Both the position numbers and the translations under genes were made by a program. The notes under the pieces were generated by a model. The model was not told the origin of the DNA. It saw only the letters and a list, made by a program, of their open reading frames with translations, and searched no databases. Shown here in pieces: positions 10,101 through 22,732 of a stretch of DNA of 64,000 nt (its first letter is position 1; every line of letters starts with the position of its first letter). Location of the stretch: positions 31,892,003 through 31,956,002 of the forward strand of contig NC_067286.1 of assembly GCF_020740795.1 (NCBI RefSeq), given 5' to 3'. This stretch comes from Apus apus. Taxonomy: Eukaryota > Chordata > Aves > Apodiformes > Apodidae.

Positions 10101-13100
10101 TTCTTTCTCTCTCCCTCACTTAACTGAAGATCTTCTTTTCCCTTTTTACTTCACCTGTCAACACTGAAGTTTTATGTTCAACCCACATAAATAAAGTTAC
10201 TTGCATAAACTCTCATTGTCATTAATGAAAACAGTTAAATAAATGAAGCTAAGCATTCTCACAGAATCAATCCCATCTGAAAAAATTGTTTTTCTGTTTT
10301 CTGGCCAAACAGAAAAGGCTTTAATGGATTATTGGACCAATGCAGAAGTTTCTGGGCAAAAGAAGAAATATTAAAATAGTGGGGTTTTTTATACAGAGTA
10401 TTCAGTTCAACCCCAAACAAGATATTATTTCTCTGTTTGGCTTTCATTTAGATCTTATTTGATTGACTTTCATTAATCGATACAGGCTATTTCCAAAGAG
10501 AAAAAAAAAAAAAAAGCATACTGAAAAGAAAAATTAAATATTTTTTTTTTTTAATTTTAGCATTTCAGGTCTTATTGCTGTGCTGAGGAGAGTAGATTTA
10601 AAGTTGCAGGTGTGTTACTGTATCATCCTTCTCCACACTCCTTGCCCCCCACAGCCTCTCTCCACATCTGATCCTTGCTCCTCTCTGGCGCTGCAGTCAC
10701 AGACTCCTCCATCAGCCAATGCATTTCACTCCTATGGCAGAAATCTGTGCAGGATTTTAATGTGGTCTGGCAGGAAACTCACTCACAGATGGGTCTGAGG
10801 AGTGCCAGAGACAGCACAGCAATTAGTGGGAATGGGAGGCAGGAGGCAGTGGGAGCTTGGAAAGGTGGGAAAAGACCTTCCTCTTTCGTCTGTTTTATTG
10901 GCTTGCCACACTTCATGGAATGGCATCCCAAAAGAGACCAATTCTGGAAAAAAAGGTCTGTGTAGTCAAATACTTGTTCCTTTGCACCACTTTTATTAGA
11001 AAAACTGATACTTTTCCACTTTGTACAAACCTTGTCTCATATTTAACTGCAATATTTCTACCTTTCTTAGTGTGTGTTTTTCTCTGGCTTTAATTTCTCA
11101 TCAATTTTGAGACCCAGGGATCACTTGAAATTATCTTTTCCACCAAGTAACTTATTCTCCAAGAAGTTTCCTCTGGAAAAATGAGTGTCACAAAGTTGGT
11201 GAACAATATGTACATTTATCTTTATTGTATAATTATGATATATGACTTTTTGCTTGTAAGTTCTGAAATACTTATAAATTAATTAAGTTCTGTTACACAT
11301 CTTTTAAAGATTAGGAAACTGAGTCAAAACCACATGTGTCCAGAAATCTTCAGTCCCAGCCCAGTTTTAGCAAGCTGACTCGTACAAGCCACCTACAGAA
11401 GTTCAGAGCTAGGTACACGGTAGCCCCTGAACATAATTATAGCTTCACATAGCTGAAGGATCTGGAACAAACATCTTGCATATGTGCAATGTTTATAATG
11501 CCTCCCTATATGGTACTTTTAGTCATCTGTATTTTGCCATTCTCTTGGGGTCTACCATTGTCTTCAGTGTAGCTAAATTGTGAGGCTGAATATTGCTCCA
11601 TGCTCAAATGTGGGCTCCCCACTATGCTGTGTGAAGGGCTGTTCATCTAGACAGTAGCAGTACACTGATTTAATGTATATAGAATAGCTGCTGCTCATTT
11701 TATGGAGTTGTTTGAGTGAGAAAACAAGGTAATTACATGCCATCCATTTTCCAGTAACTCTGTTTACAATAGATCACTTTAAGATATTCCAGAAGTAACT
11801 TTAGATCAGTGTTTAAAGTTTATAACTTCACAGCACAAATACAAACTTGTAACTAGTAAAAATACCTTTGTACTATTTACATCCTTGTTCTATGACATTG
11901 GCTACATGCTAAGCAGTTACAGACTAACAATGACAACCTGATACTCGTTAACATCATTTCTCTTGTATTCTACTGTTAACTGCTGTTAGTTGTTATTAGC
12001 TTGATTTCTTCTTTTTCAAACACATTTTTTTCAATGTATAGCCATAAGTAGGCAGTGGTACTAAGTCCACCTTTCTGAATAGTTTACTACATTTTCTCTC
12101 TGAAATAAAATAAACTATAGTGTCATTGTTGGTTTCCATTTGGGCTAAAAGTGTTGTATTGGGACTTTTACATACTGTCAAAGTATTTTCTTATTTCTTA
12201 ACAGCTCAGCCTGTCTTACAACTTTGGTCCTGTGGTTTCAAAATGCTCACTCTGTAGCAGTGAGATCTACTTCTGCCAGGTGGATTCCTCTCTGATTTTT
12301 TATCTGGCTGACCTTTTGAAGTTTGTCACAGCTGTCAAATAAACTTGTTGTGGGAGCACAGTATCCTTTTACCTTCCTTGCTGTTTTTAGACTATACTCA
12401 GATTTCAAGTGTCATTAATTCCAAGGGTGATGTTACCTTAAGCAGTAAACCAGACGCTTTCTCCCAGTTATAAGAAAAACAGTGATTTTTAAATATTACA
12501 ACAGTTTAATGAAGTACGAAATACTATATTGAGGGCTCAAACCTCTTTGTCATTTGGAACAGTGTGCCTGTGTTCGCATAGACATGTCTGAAAGCATGGG
12601 TGTGCGTGTGTGTATTCCTAAGTTACTTTTCATTTCTATTATTACTTAGTGTGCAAATAGTGAACCTGAGGAGTCAGGAGCTCTGGTCAACATTTCCAGC
12701 AACTTTTACAAATTTTGATGCAAGCTGATCACCCTAAAACATAAATGACTTATGAGATGCTGAGCATCTGCCTCTCAAACGTGTAAATGCGTTTTTGGCT
12801 TTGAGGCTCCCGATATTTAGAAACTCTGAACTGCTCAGGATCACATAATATTTTAGAGCAGGAAGAAATATATGCATACTGATCTTCTGATTTCCATTAT
12901 TTGGTTCAGCCATTTACACAATACTCTCCATTTTAGTTGAGATATTCCTGAGCTACATTTAGAACAGAATTTTCCAGCTCTTTTTCTGAGATGTATTAAT
13001 TTCTCTTTGTAGATCTCTTCGTAGAGTGGTGGGGTTTTGGGGAACTAATAGGAAACCTTTCTGCAGATACTTCGGAATTTTATCTTTTCTGCCTGTTCTT

Positions 13101-14770
13101 TCCACCAGTAAGTAAAGCCAGTTGACCTGTAACTTTGAGTTCAGTATTTAAATATAGCCAGGTAGTGCATATTTGGTTTACTTAGAGTCCCACCTCATGA
13201 TCTGAAAATACACTCTTCTTAAATGTGACCTGAGTGTAATTCTTTCTTGTACCAAGTTTTGGAAGAGATTGTTTACCAGTCATTTTCTGTGTATTTGTGT
13301 GATTTCAGGAGAATATCTTCATACAACTAAAACTCCTCTTTTGTCCAGTGACCAGGCTGCAGTATAATTGTAAAAGATTCTAAGTATAGAAGAATATCTG
13401 TTTGGTAGGTGAGAGCTCTGAAGGATTTCAAGCTTAACTTTGCAGAAGTAAACTGAATTTTATTTTTTTTTCTGTTACTGTTTTAGTGCTAGGAATAAGG
13501 GAGGTAGCTTTTCAAGTAGAAAAAAAACCCTGTTATTTCCTCCCTGTATCATCAGTTTTACGAATGAGAGGCCTGCAGAGATGGTCACGTAAGAGACCCT
13601 CTAAAACATGCTCCGTATATTGATACAAAGTGTAATTAATATTAGAATTCAAGTAAAGTTTTATAAGCTGTTGGGTTTTTTTAATCTGACACAGCAGGTT
13701 TTGTTGAGGGAAAATCCTGCACGGAAGCTTGAGTTTCAGGCATCACTGCGCTTTGAGAATATTCATAGGGTTTTTTGCCATCAACTTGTGTTGAATTCAA
13801 ACAATGTTGTTCTTGATTGTGGAATGGATTTTTGTAACAGTAGGTTGAAATTTGCAACAGTTTGGAAGTACTTTTGTGCCCTTCATTGCCTAGGGCTTTT
13901 AGGGAAACTCGAAGTCTTGGCAGAATCTTTCAGGGATCCTGTTGCATAGTGTGGAATAGAGCATACTTGCCTTGGGCAATGTGGTGGCACTGCAGCCAAC
14001 CTGCTTGATTACAGCAGTAGCTCCCTCACAGTCAGGTACATTTAAAATAACACTTTCTTTTTCGTGTCTAATAAATTTAACTGGCATCCAGTTAAACACA
14101 CGGCCAAAGTATGTGCTCCTGCTTTTTTTACCTTTCACCTGTGTTTTCCCACCCCCTCTCTTGCATTCGCTCTATCAACTACATGTCCACAGGGAGCATC
14201 AAAGTCATCGAACTGCACCAATGGAGTAATCTTATTTTTCATTTAGTGGTTCAATATTCTGTTCTATCAGTGAATTGATGTAATTCATTACTACAATTAT
14301 TAGGAAAGGAGTGAACAGAAAGAAAGAAAAAGGTGTTGGAGGGAAGAACGGGCTTGTCCCCTTTGTTGGCAGCAGAAATGAAACTTCACCTGTAAGTAAA
14401 CCTTGTGACTGTGGTGTTATTTTTAAACTTAGAACTTTGAGAGAATTATTACTGTAACATGAAACTGCACTCTTGCTGTGTCCTCCCAAATGTACAGTTT
14501 AATCTCTTTCTCTCCTAAGTGCCCACTTTTCCTTTTTTGTGGGACTTCTAATTTACTTCTAGTGTGACTTTTAAACTCTTACTTCCTTTCACTCCACAGG
14601 CCCTATAAATGGAGAATCTCTGCAAGTGCTTGGCTTCTTTACTCTCCCTTAATTCAAATTCTAAAATGAGATTCATTACACCTTTGAGTAGAAGTCACCA
14701 TCTGCCTTCCTAAATCAGTAAGGTTCACATCAGTGAACTAGAAATATGTGCTCCTCTCTTCTGACTCTTG
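4172..14770. other. Intergenic DNA upstream of GPHN, no gene recognised
   Basis: About 10.6 kb of AT-rich single-copy DNA. I find no exon, RNA gene or clear transposable element. Minor features are A/T tracts (about 4826, 5774..5793, 10501..10515, 10542) and a TTTTG run near 5938. The only open frame of note is at 7396..7803. No neighbouring gene is evident, consistent with the gene-poor region found upstream of GPHN in other vertebrates. Confidence 0.7.
7396..7803 (+). CDS. Unrecognised 135-codon open frame, doubtful
   Basis: This opens at a true ATG and runs 135 codons to a stop in single-copy DNA. The peptide is rich in serine, cysteine and aromatic residues. I see no domain, signal peptide or repeat, and no homologue comes to mind. 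There is no promoter or splice context, and the length is within what AT-rich non-coding DNA can give by chance over 64 kb. It most likely is not a gene. Confidence 0.08.
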   Translation: MLDQCFVLCYAEKRISIQTFPDRIQEVPGSEVSNGFILSAWYQGFESITKEQWRSCRPCAKDDLLIHHHYIFPHNPLSWSCYKFISLYHPKEDTSDFCCSYSNLPKQTFLEEQCTKMGLPLFQNNLEIVPGKGNL

Positions 14771-15345
14771 GAACCACAGAACGGTTGAGTTCAGAAGGGA
14801 TCTCTGGAGATCATGTCATCCAACTTTCCTGCTCAAAGCAAGGTCAACTTGGGCAGGTTGTTCAGGGATGTATCCAATCAGGTTTTTAATATGTCCAAGG
14901 ATGGACAACCTCCCTGGGCAACTTCTTCTGGTGCTCAGTCAGCCTCATAGCTCCATTGCTTCTTCTCCTTTTACTGGATATCACTGAGAAGAGTCTGGCT
15001 CCATCTTCCCCATCTCTCCCATATAAGAGATGATCCAGTCCCTTAATGATCTCCATGGCTTTGTGCTGGACTCCTTCCAGTATGCCCATGTCTGTCTTGT
15101 ACAGGGAAGCCCAGAACAAGGCACAACACTGCAGGTGTGTCTCTCACCAGTGCTGAGTAAATGGGAAGGTTCACCTCCCTCAGCCTGCTGGTGGTGCTCT
15201 GCCTAGTGCAGCCCTGGAAGCTGTTGCCTGTCTTTGCTGCAAGGATGTATTGCTGACTATGTTTGTCTAGTTGTGCCTCAGATCTCCCATGGGTTTTTCT
15301 GCCAAGCTGCTTTCTAGCCACTCAGCTCCCAGTCTGTTCTGGTGC
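14771..15345 (-). mobile_element. CR1 LINE, 3' portion
   Basis: On the minus strand this covers the C-terminal part of CR1 ORF2. It is recognisable through the segment equivalent to FSVISSKRRRSNGAM near 14960 and the upstream VRDTPAVL-type segment, but is broken by frameshifts across several frames. The 3' end at 14771 has lost a clear ATTCTATG tail. It is 5'-truncated near 15345 and is a moderately old copy. Confidence 0.88.
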
Positions 15346-16119
15346 ATGGGGTTAGCTGGAAGTTACATGCAAGTTTTTATTTTAAAGATAAGGTCAAATA
15401 TATACCAATTAAGTTCCATTAGTTACTAGTCAAACTAGTAACTAGTAATGGTGATACTCTGGGGGCAAATACCTACTTTTATAAATATTCACAAGTTACA
15501 CTGGAAAGCAGACTAACAGCAGCAGTTAGGTGTTCTATGTCTCAGAACTTTGCCATTTCTCACAAAAATTATTCACTAAATGCATTTTGGAATATATTAT
15601 ACATAAGTTCTAGAGGCTTTTTAGGCAAGAATGTTTCCTGCCTAATAAACTATTCAATAGCACTTCGTATTTCTTTAGTGACAAATACAAATAAGATTGG
15701 TTTCAGAGAGAAAGCCTGTCTGGTACATATGCACTGTATAGGACTGGGAACAATTTCATTAATAATCCAACTTATCTCAACAGAGCAATTCATATAAATA
15801 AATGTTATTCAGTTTTAGGGAGGACTGGTATCCTTGTGTTGTATTCCAAGAATCACTCTGGTGATCAGAAACCCCAGAGGAATGGGTGCCCAATACCATC
15901 TTAATGTTTCCGTTGCTGAGATGTTGTCACACTCTTGTTGTATTCTCATCTCCCTAGGGAGATGAGTGTGCCCTAGAGAGCACACTTTTTTGTCAGGTGC
16001 CCTGCAGCATGCATATCTGTGAATGGAGGTTGTTGTCTCAGTTTTTCAGATAAACTCTTATAGTGAGCAAGCAAAACTGTTTTAAAACAAAACCAAATGT
16101 AAACAAAACAACCCAACAG
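15346..16119. other. Intergenic DNA, nothing recognised
   Basis: AT-rich sequence with no gene or repeat that I can identify. A small inverted motif with ACTAGTAACTAGT near 15430 is the only local structure noted. Confidence 0.6.
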
Positions 16120-16291
16120 CCCCCCCCCCCCAAAAAAAAGAAAAGAAAAGAAAAGAAAAGAAAAGAAAAGAAAAGAAAAGAAAAGAAAAGAAAAGAAAAG
16201 AAAAGAAAAGAAAAGAAAAGAAAAGAAAAGAAAAGAAAAGAAAAGAAAAGAAAAGAAAAGAAAAGAAAAGAAAGAAAAGGAAAAAGAAAAG
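16120..16291. repeat. C-tract followed by an AAAAG pentanucleotide array (about 28 units)
   Basis: Twelve C residues (16120..16131) run into about 28 near-perfect AAAAG units (16136..16275) and a degenerate tail to 16291. The array is a pure purine run of more than 150 bases, able to form triplex (H-DNA) structures and prone to slippage. All the lysine/glutamate-rich and serine/phenylalanine-rich open frames over it are artefacts of the repeat. Confidence 0.98.
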
Positions 16292-16910
16292 ACCAAATAA
16301 CTGGGCTGGTACCTCCAGTCAGGGAAGTGGGATGGCAGGAAGGGCTCCTGAGGAGAGTGCTGTGTTCCTTGCCTTGGGCTTGTCCTAGAGTTAAGGTAAA
16401 GTTAGGCTTACAGCTCTGAGAATGAGAATGGGACATGAAAGGCAAACAAGAAGTGGCTTCAGCAGAAGGTGCCAAGACAGGCAGGGACTGCTGCTGGAAT
16501 TCTTCCCTGAGCAGACCTTAGCCAGGGTGCCCTTACTTGTGGTATAAACCTCAGTCTGGAGATGGAGCTAGGGCTGGGATGAGAGTAACAAGAAACCTGA
16601 CACATAGAGTAAGAATCCCACTGCACTAGCTGGCCTGAGCATGTGGCAGAGTAACTATCTTTGGCTCAGTGTACAGAGATGGTCAAGATTAAGTTTATGG
16701 CTCTGAGGAAAAGAAATCTAAGACATGCAGGAAGGCTGTTCCTCAGAAAAAGTTGCTAGTTTAATTTAAAGCAAGATTAAAAGCAAAAGAAACTCACAGT
16801 TTCTTAAAGCTGCATTTAGCATTTTCACAAGATTGCTTGTTGGCAGAACTTTTTTTTTTTTTACATATTCCTCCTTGCTTTACATTGCATATCCATAAAG
16901 GATAGTGCAT

Positions 16911-16941
<31 letters not shown>

Positions 16942-17951
16942 TTCAGTTATGAAACTCACATGAATCAGTTCTGATAGATCTCAAACAATGAATCTTATGT
17001 GTGCCAACTGAGAGGCTAAACTCGTGTAGCTTCTCTCAGATAGGTAAAAGACTTTCCATTTAATCATTTAGTTGTTATTTTTTCTGCAATGTCTCAAAGA
17101 CTTATGTGAACTTGAGTTACAGAGGCTTCACCTACCCCTAAGTGGTATGTACAGCTGATAAAAATATGGAAGGAAAATGAAGCAGAATTTTTCATAAAAT
17201 ATTTATAATCTTAGCATCCACTGGTCATCTCAAAAGCAGGCAAGCAAGAAAACAAGGAAGGGAAAGATAAGTGACTTATCAAGGACATAGAAACTTTGGG
17301 ACTGGCTAAATACTCTCAAAACTCCTCTGTTTTCTTGCCTATAGATCATAGATATATTCCACATTTATTTAAAAAATGTTTTTAAATATGCCCTGTAGAC
17401 TTAAAAGAAGGGAGCTTCCCAAATCAGAGCTTGAATTATGTGGATTTAGGTGATGCAGACAAATTAAAAGATTGATTATATGTCCCACAAAGATGTTGGG
17501 TGCCCTTTCTCTCCTATGTTGTAACACAGGATAGTTGTTTGAAAGCATTTTTGCTCACCTTGAGAGCAGGGCAAAATGGTAGAATTGCAGTGTCTTTTCT
17601 TGATGCATTCAAGCACAGCACTGTATAAGGAAGCAAGGCTACTTCCAAGTACTTCTGTATTTTTATGAGAGGTTTCCTTTTCTAGGTATTCTAATTATTC
17701 TTCAGCAGACGCATTCCCTTTCCGGTTTTCCTGGAGAATTATGCCCACTGGTTTGCCTTCTGGCCAAAATATAATGTGAAAGGGAAGCAGACAAAGGAAG
17801 AAGATTAACATTTAGAAAAGATCTGAAATTGTGGAAGAGCCTGCAATGGCTGAAGACACAGGAATCTTTCAAGAACAGTAGTTTTGACTTTGTCCTTGCA
17901 AGTTGTAAATAATATATGTTGTTACTGTGAGTTGGAAGTACATTATGTCCT
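16292..17951. other. Intergenic DNA with an ATTT array
   Basis: No gene is recognised. An ATTT array lies at 16912..16942, and a T-tract just precedes it at about 16850. The remainder is AT-rich single-copy sequence with stops in all frames. Confidence 0.6.
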
Positions 17952-18651
17952 TGACTCAGGTCCGACAACAATGCTCTCGATCCCCTCCCCCCCCCCCCCC
18001 CCCCAGGTAGGGAAGGAGAGAGAGAAAAAGAGAGAGACTTGGCTGGATTGAAAACTAAACTACACAGCTTTAATTAAAACACTAATGAATCATATAAGAA
18101 AATACATACAATTATATACAGATATATTCAGATATGGGCAAAAGCCTCTCGCCTCCCCCCACCCCCAGCAACTCCCACAGCACTCCCCTGAACTGGGAAG
18201 AGTCCCGAGAAATCCCGGAGCTGCTGCTGGAGAAAGCGGAGAGTTATGAGGGTCAGGAGAGCTCGAGCCTAAGGGTCGGCGATGATGGATGAGCAGAGTC
18301 CTCCCCGGACGCCGGCCATGGACGGAAGAGAAACGAAGAAGAAGGAGGAAGCTGTCTTCTAAGATCTCTGTCCTTCCTTTGAGCTTACGTAGATATATGG
18401 AATGGAATATCTTTGGCCAATTTTGCTGTCTGTCTAACTCAGCCTCCCATGGGGGGGTTAGAGATCTCCCCATAGTGTCTGAGCCGGCGGAGTGAAGGTG
18501 CAACCTTGAAACCTCAGTAGTTAGAAAAACATTCCACTGTCTTATCAGCCTAGCAGAACACACAGTTGCTAGTTACAAGAAAGCTTACTGAAGGAAAAAA
18601 AAAATATCAGTGAAAAGAAAAATTGGCTTAATCCTGGCTCAAACCAGGACA
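17952..18651 (-). mobile_element. Solitary LTR of an endogenous retrovirus (700 bases), probably ERVL-like
   Basis: Read on the minus strand it starts TGTCCTGGTTTGAGC and ends in CA. It is flanked by the 5-base repeat GTCCT at 17947..17951 and 18652..18656. Five-base target duplications are typical of ERVL-type elements. The left edge is ambiguous: TGTCCTTGACTC at 17946 could instead be the true terminus with a small deletion. An 18-base C-run (17987..18004) and an ATTAAA signal (minus strand, near 18071) lie inside. No gag, pol or env is present, so it is a solo LTR left by recombination. It shares both ends with the 165-base element at 32722..32886. The 157-codon frame inside opens at GTG and resembles nothing known. 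Confidence 0.75.
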
Positions 18652-19432
18652 GTCCTATTGATGGCTCTGCCTCTTTTTCACATTTACAATTTTACTGATG
18701 CAGGCATCCATTCAACACAGTAAAGAAAAAAGACATACACAAGAATTCACTGCTCACTGATTCCTTCAAGAATTTTGATGGATTTTTCTTTCTTAAAAAA
18801 AAAAAAATGAATAAAACTTTTGGAGCATTTTATATGTAAGTGTATGGAAGCTTTTTAAGAGTGATCAAACCAAGCCTGTCAGCTAAGAAAAGGCTCTTAA
18901 ACTGATGCAGCATAGATAATTTTGCCTGTAATTGACAGACAGAAACAGATCACACTATCCGTTTAGTACTTTATTTAATCTTTAGAAGAAGAATTTGTAA
19001 CAAGTCTCTGGTGTGGAGGACTGTTTGCTGTACAAAGCAGCTAAGTCAGTGGGTGTTTGACACTGGAAACTAATTTTGTTCAAAGGTCTAAAATCAAAAT
19101 AATTTTAAGATGAGGAAATCCCTCCCTTAGCAAGGCATACATACAGCATGCACCTGGATCCTGGATCAGGAACAAGTAATTATAAATATTAATTATTTTT
19201 TTTATTAAAGAAATATTCTGAAACAGCTAGCAGTGTTCAAAGTGGAGATTACTTAGAAAGTCCGAAGAGCCTTGTTCTCACACGGAGCATCGGCTCTGAT
19301 ATTTATTGATGTTCCTGTTTCACAGCTCGGTGTTCAATACCAAGGAACCCGATCCCTCAGAGGGCCCTGAACAGCGTCTTTTCTAGAGAACATCCATCAG
19401 GCAAAGCTGCCCACGGCAGAAGTGAGGCTCCT

Positions 19433-19447
19433 GCTCCCTCTAGTGCA
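19433..19447 (-). promoter_or_regulatory. CTCF-like motif
   Basis: The minus strand reads TGCACTAGAGGGAGC, close to the CCACTAGRGGGCGC core recognised by CTCF. It sits in a CpG-richer patch of the intergenic region. By eye only; motif score and occupancy are unknown. Confidence 0.3.
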
Positions 19448-20909
19448 GCAAGCGTGCATTCAGCACTGTGGCTGCTTTTAAAAAACTGCTGTGATCTAAA
19501 AGAAGTTACGCAGTAACAGTTTTTGTGGTAGAAGTGGAATTAGTTTGTGTGTTGATTTACCAATAATTCAGGCAAGCGGTTACAAGAAAAATACTTCTCA
19601 ATTGTCAAGTGATTTGACTGCTGTGGTCGTTAAAGATTCACACCAGCCTAAGAAGTGAGCTGTTGTCCTGGCTAAAACCAGATCTGAATAGTGATGAGGG
19701 GCTGGAAGTTAGAAGTTGTGTTTCTAAGGTGCTGTACCTCGGGAATTGCAAGTCAGTTGCTGATGCCTCGATTCTCTGTGTGGGAAGTAGATGAGAGACC
19801 AAAGATGCAGTAGCTGGAATGGAGAGCTGTCTGCAGGTAGCTCATATGGATTTGGAATTTTAGGAAGGGGAAAAGGCACACAGCATTATCTCCTCCTGTT
19901 TTTCACTTCCCTGTGCTGGCATCACTTGCATAAGTGGATCTGGAGCACTTCTACATGCACATGAGCAAATCTGCTCTCCCAGCCCTTTCTGGAGTGTGCA
20001 TGCCTGACTCAAGTGCTCTTTACATTAACAAAGCAGAGATCCCCATTCAATTCTAAAATGCAGTAGGTGGTGAAGAGAGACCAGGAGTGTTTCACTTTCC
20101 CTTTGCCCTACCACTAGGCCAAGTGCTCATTCACTCCTTTTTTTCATTCCTCTTTTCAGCAGAAGTGGAGGGATGGCCAGGAATGTTAAGAGTTTCTTGG
20201 AAGGTAAGAGGTGGTGGTTTGAATACCTGAAGGTAGAAGGGTATAAAATTCCTGCTGCTGGGGTGTTTTAGTCACTAGACTAAATGTATAAAAGTTGGGC
20301 ACATCATTACTGCTTTGACTGACGACATTGAGTGGGCCAGTCCTCTGAACACACGTGAAGTGTATTGTAGGCTTCCTATAGACTTCTTGGGGATGTAAGT
20401 GATGCTCTGCCTGGTTTCTGAACTGCAGCAGGCTTAGATGAGAACTAGATTACTAGCTATTTGAGCTGGAGCAGTTCTGGGCATGCTGAAAAGCAGAACT
20501 ACAGCCACCTAAGGAGTGTTTAGGTTATAAAGAACACACACAGAGAGCTGGTGCAGATACAGATAATGATTTTTAGCTTAGGCAACTAAGTTCATCTGTC
20601 AAAGATGCCCTGATTTCTCTTTGGATTGGTCTCTGAACTCTTTATTGAATTTTTATTTCCTAAAAATACATTATTCTTTCCAGATAACAAATGCTTGCTC
20701 TTCTTATTTCATGTGAGAGACGGCTGTTGTGCTTCACAAAGAGGTGAACTGCATCTTGATTCTGCAATTAGTAGTTGAATCCAATGCACTCAGTCCACTG
20801 AACTGGAACCAATTTCATGTCACTGTGTAAAATTACTTGAAAGCTCTAGAACAGGTATTTTGAAAGAGCCTACTGATTGTTTCATGCAAAGCTGTGTGGT
20901 TTTTAGCTT

Positions 20910-20954
<45 letters not shown>

Positions 20955-20996
20955 TTGCCAGCCCACTTCAGTTGCAAATAGCTGTGTAATATTTTA

Positions 20997-21266
20997 ATGG
21001 AAAGTGAGGACTATTTTCTACAGAAGCTGGACTACACTTATGCCTCAGAGATTGGCATGTATCGCATGTCTGTGGGTAACTACCCACATACCAAAAACTG
21101 TAGATCAAGGCCTGTTCTACAGAAATCTCAGAATGCACTGGTTGATGTCTCATTTTCATCATCCCTTCCCAAAATGAAGAAAATACCTAGTACTGAAAGT
21201 AACTTGGGAGAAGGTCAGGAAGATAGTTTAAAAGACTTTATAAAAGATGATACAAGTGCCCAGTAG
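20997..21266 (+). CDS. Unrecognised 89-codon open frame, doubtful
   Basis: This has a true ATG and 89 codons. The composition looks more protein-like than its neighbours: a mix of charged residues, few cysteines, and a lysine/serine/acidic C-terminal third ending DDTSAQ. A pyrimidine-rich tract ending in CAG occurs just inside the frame (about 21010..21024), so a spliced exon starting AAGCTGGACT is conceivable. It follows directly after the ATTT array at 20911. I recognise no domain or homologue. It could be an exon of an unannotated transcript, a decayed retrocopy, or chance. Confidence 0.15.
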   Translation: MESEDYFLQKLDYTYASEIGMYRMSVGNYPHTKNCRSRPVLQKSQNALVDVSFSSSLPKMKKIPSTESNLGEGQEDSLKDFIKDDTSAQ

Positions 21267-22732
21267 TGGCCCTAAATCCCCAATCCATTCAGTTCTTTGA
21301 AGACTCTGATTGCTCTCTCTTAGTACTACAGCTAATACCTTTCCACAACACTTGCAATCCTAAAGAAGCCAAAAAAGTGGTGGTATGAGAATAGGCTGGA
21401 GAACAGCCAAGAAGTCACTAAGAGAAACATTTTCTTTATTTATGTTCTGGTCACAGTACATATGGACATACATTCTTATGGAAGTGTTAAATCAGAAAGT
21501 ATTGTCAGAGAGTATTTTGCATTTCAAATGAAATTAGTTTTATATTATGATTATCTTTCATTTCCTTAAGTTATTTCTTGTGTGCCACTCTATAATTTTC
21601 TTTCAATCAAATAAGTTTTTCTGCTCCCATCAAACTCCTGTCCCTGGCATCTGGTGGCTGGCCATTGTGGACACAGCAGGGACAGTTAGTTCTTGTTTTG
21701 CCACTAGCTGTGACTTTAAGGGTGGTTACATTTTCTTGCTCTTCTAATTTTAAATTAACCCTTATCAAAAGGTTTCTAGAATTTATAGATCTAATCCTTT
21801 CTTAGAGATTTATTTATGACTGCTTAATATCATATAAGACATTTTAAACATATATTCTGTTAAATTAATGATCTCTTACCAGTTTTCCACCAGGATCACA
21901 CATTCTGCAGGTGATGTCATTGTTAGAAGGTGGTTTGCTCAACTGCTTTCTCTCAGCTGCTGCCAGTAAAAGGAAACCCACACGCCATTATGGTAAATAT
22001 TTTATTACCTGAGTCACCTGTTGTGTCACCTGTAAGGACATGCCCTGGAGGGTGTGGGAGTATGGTTCTCTCAAAGCTCTCTGTGTATAACACTTCACTG
22101 GGATTGACTGCCATAAGGGAGACAGAGTGAGACAGGCAATCCTATCCCATCATCAGTGACATGGCATTTGGATGAGAGAACAAAAGAAAAAAAAGGTTTT
22201 TTTAGTTGCAGTGTTGTGGTGGTCATCGTGGTCTAACTTGTGAAGAGAGAGAATATTTTTATTAGCTCATATGAGAAAAAACAGATGGGCTTTAAACCAC
22301 ACAATTTAGTAATTATAAGTCTAAATTTTGAAAAAGATGCAAAACTTTTGGAGCCAAATATTAAAACTGTAAAATAAGCTAGAAAATAAAACGAGAGCTT
22401 CAGTTTGGCAGCCATGCTCCTTTCCTTCTGCTTAGCCTCTCTCCAAGAATTCCTCATGTGTGCTCCAGGTCTCTGAGTGAGTGGCTGTTAACAGCAACAT
22501 ATTTTTAAGTTTTTTATTTCAGTTCTTGGTAGCTTCCATTTCCGTTTGTGAATTCAGGCTTTGAAAAACAAATGCAAATGACCTAGATGGCTGTACCTGG
22601 AGCCAGGCACCTGGGCTGCTTCCAGATCTTTCTTACTCAGGCAGGAATTTGTCCACTATGCCAATGTCAAAGATGGTTCTCATCACTGTCAAGAAGAGCT
22701 GGAGCTGAGCAAAACAATTGCATGTGCAGGCA

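Larger units (their letters stand above)
18657..22732. other. Intergenic DNA with an ATTT array and a CpG-richer patch
   Basis: No gene is recognised. An ATTT array lies at 20911..20953. The stretch 19260..19460 has noticeably more CpG than its surroundings and holds a CTCF-like motif. The open frame at 20997..21266 is listed separately. Confidence 0.55.

Noticed and set aside
13608..13949. 113-codon plus-strand frame
   Set aside because: It has a true ATG but no recognisable domain, in AT-rich DNA. The length is expected by chance.
15973..16475. Frames with repeated FSFLF and KRKEK units
   Set aside because: These are translations of the AAAAG microsatellite.
18090..18563. 157-codon minus-strand frame
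   Set aside because: It opens at GTG and lies wholly inside a solo LTR, with no retroviral or host domain.
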